From Bacteroidales bacterium (GTDB lineage: Bacteria > Bacteroidota > Bacteroidia > Bacteroidales > DYOH01), in contig DAOVUO010000153.1 in NCBI GenBank assembly GCA_030632545.1, forward strand, positions 1 through 6,486: 6,486 nt of DNA, in the 5' to 3' direction. A program made the position numbers and the translations under genes. Below the pieces are notes generated by a model. The model had not been told where the DNA came from. It saw only the letters and a list, made by a program, of their open reading frames with translations, and did not search any database. The first letter of the stretch is position 1. Every line of letters starts with the position of its first letter. Positions 1 through 6,232 of this stretch are shown here, piece after piece.

Positions 1-2840
1 AGCTCAAATTTATTCGAATTAAATTTATTCGAAATATTTGTCTCTACTTTCTGAAAATCTGAAATCTGAATGCTACTTACAGTGCTTTCCCAATTAATTT
101 TTACATACAATGTATTGCTACTAGAATTATGAAAATATCCCTCGCTGCTACTTAGAAATTGTTCATAATTATCAAAACAAGATAAAGTTAAATTTTCGTG
201 TTTTATGCTTAATGGAAAATCTATAATTCTAAAAACTTCAAAAGTAATATTTCTTGATTCAGGCGCATTTTCATAAGAATTTCCTGTTTTTTCTAATTGA
301 ATGTCAATTTGTTCTGTAGAAAAAACACCACTAAAAGTAATCAATTCAAATTCATTATTCTCAATAGATTTTGGTGATTTTTTATCATCATCAAACATTG
401 TGTAGCTCGAAACTGGATTTGCTTCATCAGGAAAATATTTTACTAATAAATTTTCAGAAGTATAATTATCTGTAGATTTTAGATTTTGTGTTGTAGGAAT
501 AAAACTACCTGCTTTTACAAGTATTGGAATATCAGTAATTGGCGCTGACATAACAACATTATTAGAGCCAATAAACTCTTCCAAATTATGCCAATTTATC
601 CATTTCCCTTCAGGTAAAATAACATTTCTTGAGCTTTTATCACTTTCAACAATAGGCGCAATAATTAAATTATCTCCCCAAAAATATTGGTCGTTAATAT
701 TCTGAAGGTTTTGATTTTGCGAGTCATAAAAATCCATAGGACGAGCTAAGGGCAAACCATAAACCGTGTTTTGGTAAGCCAGAGTATAATTATAGGGTAA
801 TAAATTGTATCGTAACTGGATATATTTTATGGAAATTTCTTGCGCACTTTCGCTATATGATGTTGGTTCTGTCGGAATTCCTGTTCCGTGAATTCTGAAA
901 ATTGGAGCAAAAACACCCATTTGTATCCATCTAATAAAAAGCTCATTATCTTGTTCACCACCAGTAAATCCACCCACATCGGAATGCATATAAGCAATGC
1001 CTGTAAGTCCCATATTTAGCATAATTGGAATTTGAGCTTTTAATCCGTCAAAACTACGTTGAATATCGCCCGACCAAGGGAATGTGGAATAACGCTGCAT
1101 TCCCGCAAATCCTGAACGTGAGAGATTAAATAGTCGTTTATCAGGGAAATCTAACTGCCAATTTTCGTAAAGCATTTTTTCCCATTCCAGACTGTAAATA
1201 TTATGCACATTTATCGCTTTATTATTGTCAAAATGCAGCATTTCTTCGGGGTGATTTTCAGGCTCACCAAGGTCTGTCCACCATGCGGCAGCACCTTCAA
1301 GTGTTCTATTTTTATAAAAATCCCAGAACCATGTTTTAGCAGCAGGATTAAAAATATCGAGCAACGAAGCACTTCCTGCCCAAAAATCATTAATTACATA
1401 AGGATTTCCGCTTGAGTTTTTTGCAAAATATCCTTTTGTTGCCGCTTCTGAGTAAGTTGAACTTTGCAAACAAAAATAAGGTTCTGAAATGAGTATTGTT
1501 TTTACGCCCAAATCGCTAAAATCTTGCATCATTTTCTGAGGATTTGGAAATCTGCCATAATCCCAATCTAAATTTCCCATTGTGTAAGTGTTTCCAAACC
1601 AATATAAATCCAAAATAATTGCATCTAAAGGAAAATTTGCTGATTGTAAGTCGTTCACAATTTGTCGGGCTTCCGATTCTGTTTCATAGCCAAATTTGGA
1701 CTGTATAAATCCAAGTGACCAAATTGGAGGTAAAGGCTGTTTGCCAGTAATACTTGTTATTTGTGAGCTGATTTGAGAATGATTATCGCCAGCCATAAAA
1801 AACACATCTGCTTGTCCATTCGTAAATAAATAGCTAAGTGTATTTTCGTCTGTTGCGCCAATATCCCACACACCTTTGGAATGATTATCAATAAAAAGGC
1901 CGTATTTTGCTGAAGACAATAGAATTGGTAGCGAAATATTTAAGTTTTGTGCACCATAACTATAGCCATAATCTGCTTGATTATAAACATTGAGCCAATA
2001 AGTATTTTTATCTAATTCTATTGCTCTTGAGCCTGTTCCATATATTCTGTCGCTGGAATTAATATTAAAATATAAGAAGTCGGTATTTGCATGACTATAA
2101 ATTTTATCCGCACTTAAAATTGTGTCGTTTTGATAGATAAAATTGAATTTTAAATTTGAAGTATCTATTTGAATTTGAAGTGAATCAGTTGAGAAATATA
2201 AAAAATTGTCAATTTGCTCGAACTTTGTGTTTATGTTTTGACTTTTCTCTAAACTTGAGTGCGAAGGCTGGTTAATTTCGCCTGATGTACTCGAAAATAT
2301 ATTAATAATGTTTGTGGAATAGGGTGTAATTGTAATTTGTCCTTCGCTAGTAAATATTTGTAAACTATCGTTTTTGTAAATAAAATTAATGTATTCCGAA
2401 TATTGATTTACAGATGCTAAAGCATAAAAAATATCGGTGTTGCTCTCACTTCTTCCCACCAAACTGCCATCTGCACTTCTAAAAACATAAGCTAGTTTAA
2501 GTACTATTTCGTTATCAGGAACATTATATAATGTTTTAATATGGTATTTTTTCTGATAAATATTTGTGCCAATACGTTCTAATTTTGTTTCAGCAGTATT
2601 TTCACCCCAGTTGCACGCAACATATTTCCAATCTGAGGAATTTGTACTATTTATAGTAATTAACCCAGCATGCATATATACATCGCCATGATAATCTGCA
2701 AGTTCTGCATTTCCTTCTGCTGCATTATATGTAAGTATTATTGTATCGTTTATGTTTGGATTTGAGGGTTCAATAGAAATTTGGCTAAAAGAAAACTTGG
2801 TCAACAAAAGAAATAGAGCAAGAAAATAAAGGTATTTCAT
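1..2840 (-). CDS. Secreted glycoside hydrolase family 31 enzyme (alpha-glucosidase / alpha-glucosyltransferase type), 3' end outside window
   Basis: Reading the minus strand from the ATG at 2840-2838 gives 946 codons with no stop up to the left edge. Residues 1-20 are a Sec signal peptide (MKYLYFLALF start, hydrophobic core, likely cut after SFS before Gln20), so the product is exported. Residues about 21-140 form a beta-rich domain (PSNPNINDTI, YHGDVYMHAG, WKYV, VFRSADGS) like the N-terminal starch-binding-type modules of Bacteroidota amylolytic enzymes. A GH31 N-terminal beta-sandwich follows, then the (beta/alpha)8 barrel from about 371 (PPIWSLGF). Visible active-site residues are Asp411 (ILDLYW), the nucleophile Asp523 (WWTDLGEPE), the acid/base Asp592 (WSGD) and Asp621 (HSDVGGF). 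The barrel ends near RPMDFYD (700) and is followed by GDNLIIAPIVE and a DUF5110-like beta domain. GH31 members hydrolyse or transfer alpha-glucosyl or alpha-xylosyl units; TDLGEPE suggests the alpha-glucosidase/4-alpha-glucosyltransferase side, but substrate is inferred. A type IX sorting tail would be expected beyond the left edge. Family is certain, specificity is not. Confidence 0.93.
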   Translation of the reverse strand, partial: MKYLYFLALFLLLTKFSFSQISIEPSNPNINDTIILTYNAAEGNAELADYHGDVYMHAGLITINSTNSSDWKYVACNWGENTAETKLERIGTNIYQKKYHIKTLYNVPDNEIVLKLAYVFRSADGSLVGRSESNTDIFYALASVNQYSEYINFIYKNDSLQIFTSEGQITITPYSTNIINIFSSTSGEINQPSHSSLEKSQNINTKFEQIDNFLYFSTDSLQIQIDTSNLKFNFIYQNDTILSADKIYSHANTDFLYFNINSSDRIYGTGSRAIELDKNTYWLNVYNQADYGYSYGAQNLNISLPILLSSAKYGLFIDNHSKGVWDIGATDENTLSYLFTNGQADVFFMAGDNHSQISSQITSITGKQPLPPIWSLGFIQSKFGYETESEARQIVNDLQSANFPLDAIILDLYWFGNTYTMGNLDWDYGRFPNPQKMMQDFSDLGVKTILISEPYFCLQSSTYSEAATKGYFAKNSSGNPYVINDFWAGSASLLDIFNPAAKTWFWDFYKNRTLEGAAAWWTDLGEPENHPEEMLHFDNNKAINVHNIYSLEWEKMLYENWQLDFPDKRLFNLSRSGFAGMQRYSTFPWSGDIQRSFDGLKAQIPIMLNMGLTGIAYMHSDVGGFTGGEQDNELFIRWIQMGVFAPIFRIHGTGIPTEPTSYSESAQEISIKYIQLRYNLLPYNYTLAYQNTVYGLPLARPMDFYDSQNQNLQNINDQYFWGDNLIIAPIVESDKSSRNVILPEGKWINWHNLEEFIGSNNVVMSAPITDIPILVKAGSFIPTTQNLKSTDNYTSENLLVKYFPDEANPVSSYTMFDDDKKSPKSIENNEFELITFSGVFSTEQIDIQLEKTGNSYENAPESRNITFEVFRIIDFPLSIKHENLTLSCFDNYEQFLSSSEGYFHNSSSNTLYVKINWESTVSSIQISDFQKVETNISNKFNSNKFE
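6..35 (-). repeat. 15-bp tandem duplication near the left edge, inside the GH31 gene
   Basis: Bases 6-20 and 21-35 are two adjacent 15-bp units that share 13 identical bases at their starts (aaatttattcgaa). In the protein they give ISNKF followed by NSNKF, an in-frame five-residue duplication. It lies in a Ser/Asn-rich stretch after the last recognisable beta domain, where a linker to a C-terminal sorting domain would be expected, so it probably only lengthens a flexible linker. Confidence 0.6.
2781..2840 (-). other. Signal peptide region of the GH31 enzyme
   Basis: The first 20 codons encode Met-Lys, then an unbroken hydrophobic run rich in Leu and Phe, then Lys-Phe-Ser-Phe-Ser-Gln. This is a classical Sec signal, and Ser-x-Ser before Gln fits a signal peptidase I site. 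No cysteine follows, so it is not a lipoprotein. The signal also fixes the start: no other ATG gives a signal peptide followed directly by the mature domain. Confidence 0.8.
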
Positions 2841-2874
2841 ATTATTTTTAATATTTGAAACTAGGTAGGTGGTA

Positions 2875-2882
2875 CAAAGGTA
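2875..2882 (-). promoter_or_regulatory. Putative Bacteroidota -7 promoter box for the GH31 gene
   Basis: On the minus strand the bases read TACCTTTG, a perfect match to the Bacteroidota TAnnTTTG element, 34 bases before the ATG at 2840. That gives a short leader of the usual length. No TTG is seen at the expected -33 spacing, so the call rests on the -7 box alone. The start codon is preceded by an A/T-rich run without a Shine-Dalgarno sequence, which is normal in this phylum. Confidence 0.45.
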
Positions 2883-2971
2883 TATTTTTTTGATTAAATT
2901 TTATATTCATTATACTTGTTTTTTTATTAAGATAAAAATAACAAATTATTGTATTTCAATATTTTTAAGCT

Positions 2972-2990
2972 AATTAATAAATCATTAATT
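2972..2990. repeat. Perfect 7-bp inverted repeat overlapping the ABC-F -7 box
   Basis: AATTAAT (2972-2978) and ATTAATT (2984-2990) are exact reverse complements separated by AAATC. The right arm covers the start of the putative -7 box, a usual place for a repressor site. All arm bases are A or T in an A/T-rich intergenic region, so chance is a serious alternative. Confidence 0.3.
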
Positions 2991-2993
2991 TTG
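2986..2993 (+). promoter_or_regulatory. Putative Bacteroidota -7 promoter box for the ABC-F gene (and possibly the siaBC genes)
   Basis: TAATTTTG matches TAnnTTTG exactly, 41 bases before the ATG at 3035. No -33 TTG is found at proper spacing. The region is very A/T-rich, so chance matches are possible, but position and orientation suit the downstream gene. The box overlaps the right arm of an inverted repeat at 2972-2990. Confidence 0.42.
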
Positions 2994-3034
2994 TGCGTTT
3001 TTAAACATAAAATAAGTATTAATTTTTTTTACAG

Positions 3035-4648
3035 ATGATTACAGTATCAAATTTAAGTATACAATTCGGCAAGCGTAAGTTATTTCAGGACGTTAATTTG
3101 AAATTTACGCCAGGGCATTGCTATGGCATTATTGGCGCAAATGGGGCTGGTAAATCCACTTTCCTTAAATTGCTTTATGGCGAAATGGAAAGTACGAGTG
3201 GAAATGTAAGTTTTGGACAAGGAGAAAGACTCTCGGTATTAAAGCAAAATCACCATGAGTTTGACGAGCTCGTTGTGCTTGATACTGTATTAATGGGACA
3301 TAGCAATCTTTGGAAAATCAGAGATGAAAAGGATGCTATTTATGCTAAGCCTGATTTTTCGGATGAGGATGGTTTAAAAGCTGCCGAATTAGAGGAGAAA
3401 TTTGCCGAAATGGATGGCTGGAATGCTGAAAGTAATGCGGCCAATTTATTGAGTGGATTAGGCATAATGGAAGACTTACATGCAATCCAGATGAAAGAGC
3501 TAAATGGTAAGCAAAAAGTGAAAGTGCTTTTGGCTCAAGCTTTATTTGGTGAGCCTGATAATCTGCTACTTGATGAGCCTACCAACGATTTAGATTTGGA
3601 GACTGTTCAATGGTTAGAGAATTATTTAGCAAATTTTGAACATACAGTTCTTGTTGTTTCTCACGATAGACATTTTTTAGATACAATTTGTACACATGTT
3701 GTGGATATTGACTTTGGTAAAGTTCAATTATTTTCTGGAAACTATACATTTTGGTACGAATCTAGTCAGTTAGCATTACGTCAGCAATTAAATCAAAATA
3801 AAAAGGCCGAAGAGAAGAAAAAAGAGCTGCAGGATTTTATTAGACGTTTTAGCGCAAACGCAGCTAAATCTAAGCAAACTACCAGTCGTAAGAAAATGAT
3901 TGAGAAGCTTAATATTGAGGAAATTAAACCTTCTACAAGGAAATATCCTGGTATTATTTTTACACCTGCTCGTGAACCAGGAAATAAAATACTGGAAGTT
4001 AAAAATTTAAGCTATAGTATTGAGGGAAATTTACTTTTTAAAGACGTTAGTTTTGATATAAATAAAAATGATAAAATTGTATTTTTATCTCGTAACTCAT
4101 TGGCAATGACAAGCTTTTTTGAGATTATAAAAAACCATATAAAAGCTGATACTGGAACTTATGAATGGGGACAAACCATTATAAAAGGATATTTACCTTT
4201 GGAAAATGAGCAGTTTTTTAAAAAAGACATCAATCTTTTAGATTGGTTAGCAGAGTTTTCGGAAGATAAGCATGAGATTTATTTACGAGGTTTTTTAGGT
4301 AAGATGTTATTTTCGGGCGATGAAGTGTATAAAATGGCAAATGTACTCTCGGGTGGTGAAAAAGTACGTTGTATGATTGCCAGAATGATGGTGCGCTCTG
4401 CTAATGTACTTATTTTAGATACGCCCACAAATCACCTAGATTTAGAGTCAATTCAGGCATTTAATAATTCACTTAAAGGATTAAAAGGTAATGTATTAAT
4501 GTCGTCGCACGACCATGCTTTTATTCAAACTGTTAGTAATAGAGTAATTGAACTTACACCAAAAGGAATTATTGACAAACAAATGGATTATAATGACTAT
4601 ATTGTTGACGAAAAATTAAAAGAGAAAAGAAATCAAATGTATAGTTGA
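3035..4648 (+). CDS. ABC-F family ATPase, YbiT-like, with a degenerate second ATP site
   Basis: The 537-residue protein has two ABC domains in one chain and no membrane segments, so it is a soluble ABC-F protein. Such proteins act in the ribosomal E site to relieve stalling or confer antibiotic resistance, and are not transporters. NBD1 has Walker A GANGAGKST (34-42), Q-loop Gln71, a small arm (about 115-140), a weak signature LNGKQ (156-160), Walker B LLLDEPTNDLD with Glu181, and switch His210. The interdomain linker (about 240-310) contains the Arg/Lys-rich RRFSANAAKSK helix that contacts tRNA in this family. NBD2 keeps a perfect LSGGE (438-442) and His492. Its Walker A is replaced by SRNSLAMTS (352-360, Lys to Met358), its Q-loop Gln by Leu389, and its catalytic Glu by Thr463 (LILDTPTNHLD). 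The site made of the NBD1 Walkers and the NBD2 signature is therefore intact, and the other is dead. Length and linker match E. coli YbiT, about 530 residues. The cellular role is inferred. Confidence 0.93.
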   Translation: MITVSNLSIQFGKRKLFQDVNLKFTPGHCYGIIGANGAGKSTFLKLLYGEMESTSGNVSFGQGERLSVLKQNHHEFDELVVLDTVLMGHSNLWKIRDEKDAIYAKPDFSDEDGLKAAELEEKFAEMDGWNAESNAANLLSGLGIMEDLHAIQMKELNGKQKVKVLLAQALFGEPDNLLLDEPTNDLDLETVQWLENYLANFEHTVLVVSHDRHFLDTICTHVVDIDFGKVQLFSGNYTFWYESSQLALRQQLNQNKKAEEKKKELQDFIRRFSANAAKSKQTTSRKKMIEKLNIEEIKPSTRKYPGIIFTPAREPGNKILEVKNLSYSIEGNLLFKDVSFDINKNDKIVFLSRNSLAMTSFFEIIKNHIKADTGTYEWGQTIIKGYLPLENEQFFKKDINLLDWLAEFSEDKHEIYLRGFLGKMLFSGDEVYKMANVLSGGEKVRCMIARMMVRSANVLILDTPTNHLDLESIQAFNNSLKGLKGNVLMSSHDHAFIQTVSNRVIELTPKGIIDKQMDYNDYIVDEKLKEKRNQMYS

Positions 4649-4726
4649 AAGTTGTGAGTTATAGAGAGTGAATAGCAAAACTCTAGTATCCAACACCTAG
4701 CAATTAGTACAGTATTTATTTAAAAA
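4649..4726. other. Intergenic spacer between the ABC-F and siaB-like genes
   Basis: This 78-bp spacer holds no TAnnTTTG box and no hairpin followed by a T run. A weak 5-bp stem (AGAGT 4665-4669 with ACTCT 4680-4684) has no T tract. The text resembles the degenerate GAGTTAT/GTGAATAG filler common between Bacteroidota genes. With neither terminator nor promoter visible, readthrough from the ABC-F gene into siaBC is possible. Confidence 0.4.
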
Positions 4727-5818
4727 ATGTATAGTTTATACAAGGAATTTAAAAATGAACGTGTTTTGTTAGCCTATTTTGGAGTGTTTTCCAATAGGAT
4801 TACTAGAATGCTTGTTGAATTAAGTGAAAGTTATCTATTGAAAGAGAAACACTTAAAAAAAGGAATTTCAAAAAGAGCATCTTTCCTTTTAATAGAAAGT
4901 TTTCAAAATATAATTAAACACGGTCTAATTGAAAAAGATCCAATTTCGGATTTGCAATACAATAAGGATTTTTTTCAAATTAAGATTATGAAAGACAGAA
5001 TTGTTTTTTCGTCCGCTAATGTGTTGCTAGACAGAGAGGTAGCCGAACTACAAGATAAAATAATTCATATAAATTCACTTGACAGAAGTGAGTTAAGGGA
5101 GTTTAGAAATGAGATATTGGCCAATAGTGAACTTTCAGAAAAAGGTGGAGCAGGTATTGGATTAATAGAAATGGTTCGTAAAACAGGCTTGCCTCTTTTG
5201 CATAAAATTGTTCAGTTAAAAATAGGCTATTCTTTACTTTTTTTGAGCTTAGAGTTACCCACTAGCGAAGCATTATCTGAGCATAAGGTTGATATTGACC
5301 AAATTGAAGGAGTATATAAAAAACTAGTTGAAGATGATATTTTGATTTTGTACAAAGGCGATTTTTCAGATTCCTCAAATAATAAGCTTATTGGGATGTT
5401 GGAGAATAATTTTCTAAAAAATGGAAAAATGGAGTCTGATAAAGTGAAAAATATTGTTATGATTATTGAATTAATGCAAAATATTTCAAAACATGGTAAA
5501 ACTATTGATGGTCGTAAAGAGGGGCTTTTTGTTCTTTACATCAAAAATGAAGATTTGTTTATTGAATGCAATAATTTTATAAATATTGATGAATACGAAA
5601 GCTTAAAAGAAAGGCTGAAAAACATTAAGTCGTTCAGTAAAGAAGAATTGGGAGTAAAATACCGAGAAAAATTGCGCAATTCGTATCTCTCTGACGCAGG
5701 AGCAGGAGGGCTTGGTTTATATGAAATAGCCCGTTTTTCAAACAATACTTTTACTTATAATTTTGTTGAAACAAAGGATAACGAAATATATTATTCGATA
5801 AAAGTAAAAACAGTATAA
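4727..5818 (+). CDS. siaB: SiaB-family (DUF6272-like) protein kinase, two tandem kinase-like domains in one chain
   Basis: The 363-residue soluble protein consists of two homologous halves, each about the size of an ordinary SiaB-family protein (roughly 180 residues). Copy 1 (about 1-178) starts YKEFKNERVLLAYFGVFS and has an N-box-like ESFQNIIKH (57-65) and a glycine box EKGGAGIGL (138-146). Copy 2 (about 194-363) starts YKKLVEDDILILYKGDFS and repeats the pattern with ELMQNISKH (248-256) and DAGAGGLGL (323-331). The metal-binding-type Asn is present in both (Asn61, Asn252), 191 residues apart. These are GHKL/SpoIIAB-like ATP-binding motifs. In Pseudomonas aeruginosa, SiaB phosphorylates SiaC, and a SiaC homologue lies two bases downstream, so this protein is probably the kinase for it. 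Copy 1 carries the more family-typical NSELSEKGGAG segment; copy 2 has NSYLSDAGAGG. The ATG at 4727 starts exactly where homology to the second copy starts. The symbol is by homology only; activity of each half is unknown. Confidence 0.85.
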   Translation: MYSLYKEFKNERVLLAYFGVFSNRITRMLVELSESYLLKEKHLKKGISKRASFLLIESFQNIIKHGLIEKDPISDLQYNKDFFQIKIMKDRIVFSSANVLLDREVAELQDKIIHINSLDRSELREFRNEILANSELSEKGGAGIGLIEMVRKTGLPLLHKIVQLKIGYSLLFLSLELPTSEALSEHKVDIDQIEGVYKKLVEDDILILYKGDFSDSSNNKLIGMLENNFLKNGKMESDKVKNIVMIIELMQNISKHGKTIDGRKEGLFVLYIKNEDLFIECNNFINIDEYESLKERLKNIKSFSKEELGVKYREKLRNSYLSDAGAGGLGLYEIARFSNNTFTYNFVETKDNEIYYSIKVKTV

Positions 5819-5820
5819 TT

Positions 5821-6186
5821 ATGGATAACTTGATAATTGAAGCATGTCCTACTACACCAGAAGTGAAGTTTGAAGCAGACAATGGAATTTTTTATATTTC
5901 GGGAAAATCTTATCCTGAAAATGTGCATGATTTTTATGATCCCTTATTTGATTATCTGAAACAATATATTAAAAATCCTCAGCCAACAACCGAATTTGCT
6001 TTTCGGTGGCAATATTATAATTCTGCCACATCACAAATAATTGTTCGATTAATAATGATGCTCGAAGAATCGTGCAGTAATTTTGTGGTAAAATGGTATT
6101 GTAGCGAGGATTTTGAATTAATGAGCGAAAAAGGCTTTGAATTAAAAGAAACTCTGGAAATTAATTTAGATATAATTGATGATTGA
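5821..6186 (+). CDS. siaC: SiaC-family (DUF1987-like) regulatory phosphoprotein
   Basis: The 121-residue protein has the family landmarks in order: an N-terminal TTPEV segment, the signature GKSYPEN (28-34), an acidic and aromatic helix (DFYDPLFDYL), YYNSATSQ (65-72), and the KWYCSEDFELMSEKG block (91-105). SiaC has a STAS/anti-sigma-antagonist-like fold. In Pseudomonas aeruginosa its Thr68 is phosphorylated by SiaB, and the dephosphorylated form binds and activates the diguanylate cyclase SiaD. By my alignment Thr68 corresponds to Ser68 here, with Thr70 nearby, so a serine would be the acceptor. Only TT separates it from the siaB-like stop codon, indicating one operon and probable translational coupling; there is no Shine-Dalgarno sequence. 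No cyclase or phosphatase follows, so its output partner is unknown. The symbol is by homology. Confidence 0.87.
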   Translation: MDNLIIEACPTTPEVKFEADNGIFYISGKSYPENVHDFYDPLFDYLKQYIKNPQPTTEFAFRWQYYNSATSQIIVRLIMMLEESCSNFVVKWYCSEDFELMSEKGFELKETLEINLDIIDD

Positions 6187-6218
6187 TGATTGGTTAATGG
6201 TGATTGATAATTGGTAAT
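6180..6218. repeat. Imperfect tandem repeat at the end of the siaC-like gene
   Basis: Two units of about 18-19 bases (6180-6198 and 6201-6218) share the pattern TGATTGATrATTGGT-AAT with a 21-base period. The first begins in the last codons of the siaC-like gene (ending Ile-Ile-Asp-Asp-stop). Such GATTGGTGATTGA filler is seen between genes in many Bacteroidota. It forms no clear hairpin and is not a terminator by itself. Confidence 0.5.
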
Positions 6219-6232
6219 TTTACTAGAAGTAA

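Noticed and set aside
1203..1415. 70-codon open frame on the plus strand
   Set aside because: It lies wholly antisense to the catalytic-domain coding sequence of the GH31 gene, including the nucleophile motif. It shows no recognisable domain and is a shadow frame.
3035..4648. ATPase subunit of an ABC exporter
   Set aside because: Two NBDs in one chain with the ABC-F linker (RRFSANAAKSK) and no adjacent permease gene point to a soluble ribosome-acting ABC-F protein.
4665..4684. Possible terminator hairpin between the ABC-F and siaB-like genes
   Set aside because: The stem is only 5 bp (AGAGT/ACTCT) with a 10-base loop and no following T run, too weak for an intrinsic terminator.
5536..5745. 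69-codon open frame on the minus strand
   Set aside because: It is antisense to the second SiaB-like domain, which is clearly real protein sequence. No family features are visible, so it is a shadow frame.
4727..5818. Sensor histidine kinase
   Set aside because: The N-box-like and glycine-rich motifs recall histidine kinases, but there is no H-box dimerisation domain, sensor or membrane segment. The whole layout fits SiaB-family proteins beside a SiaC gene.
6180..6218. CRISPR repeat or attachment site
   Set aside because: There are only two imperfect adjacent copies with no spacers of constant length, no tRNA and no integrase nearby.
6187..6232. Bidirectional terminator between the convergent siaC-like and Rpn-like genes
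   Set aside because: I looked for a stem flanked by A and T runs and found only a 4-bp TACT/AGTA pairing. Nothing supports a terminator call.
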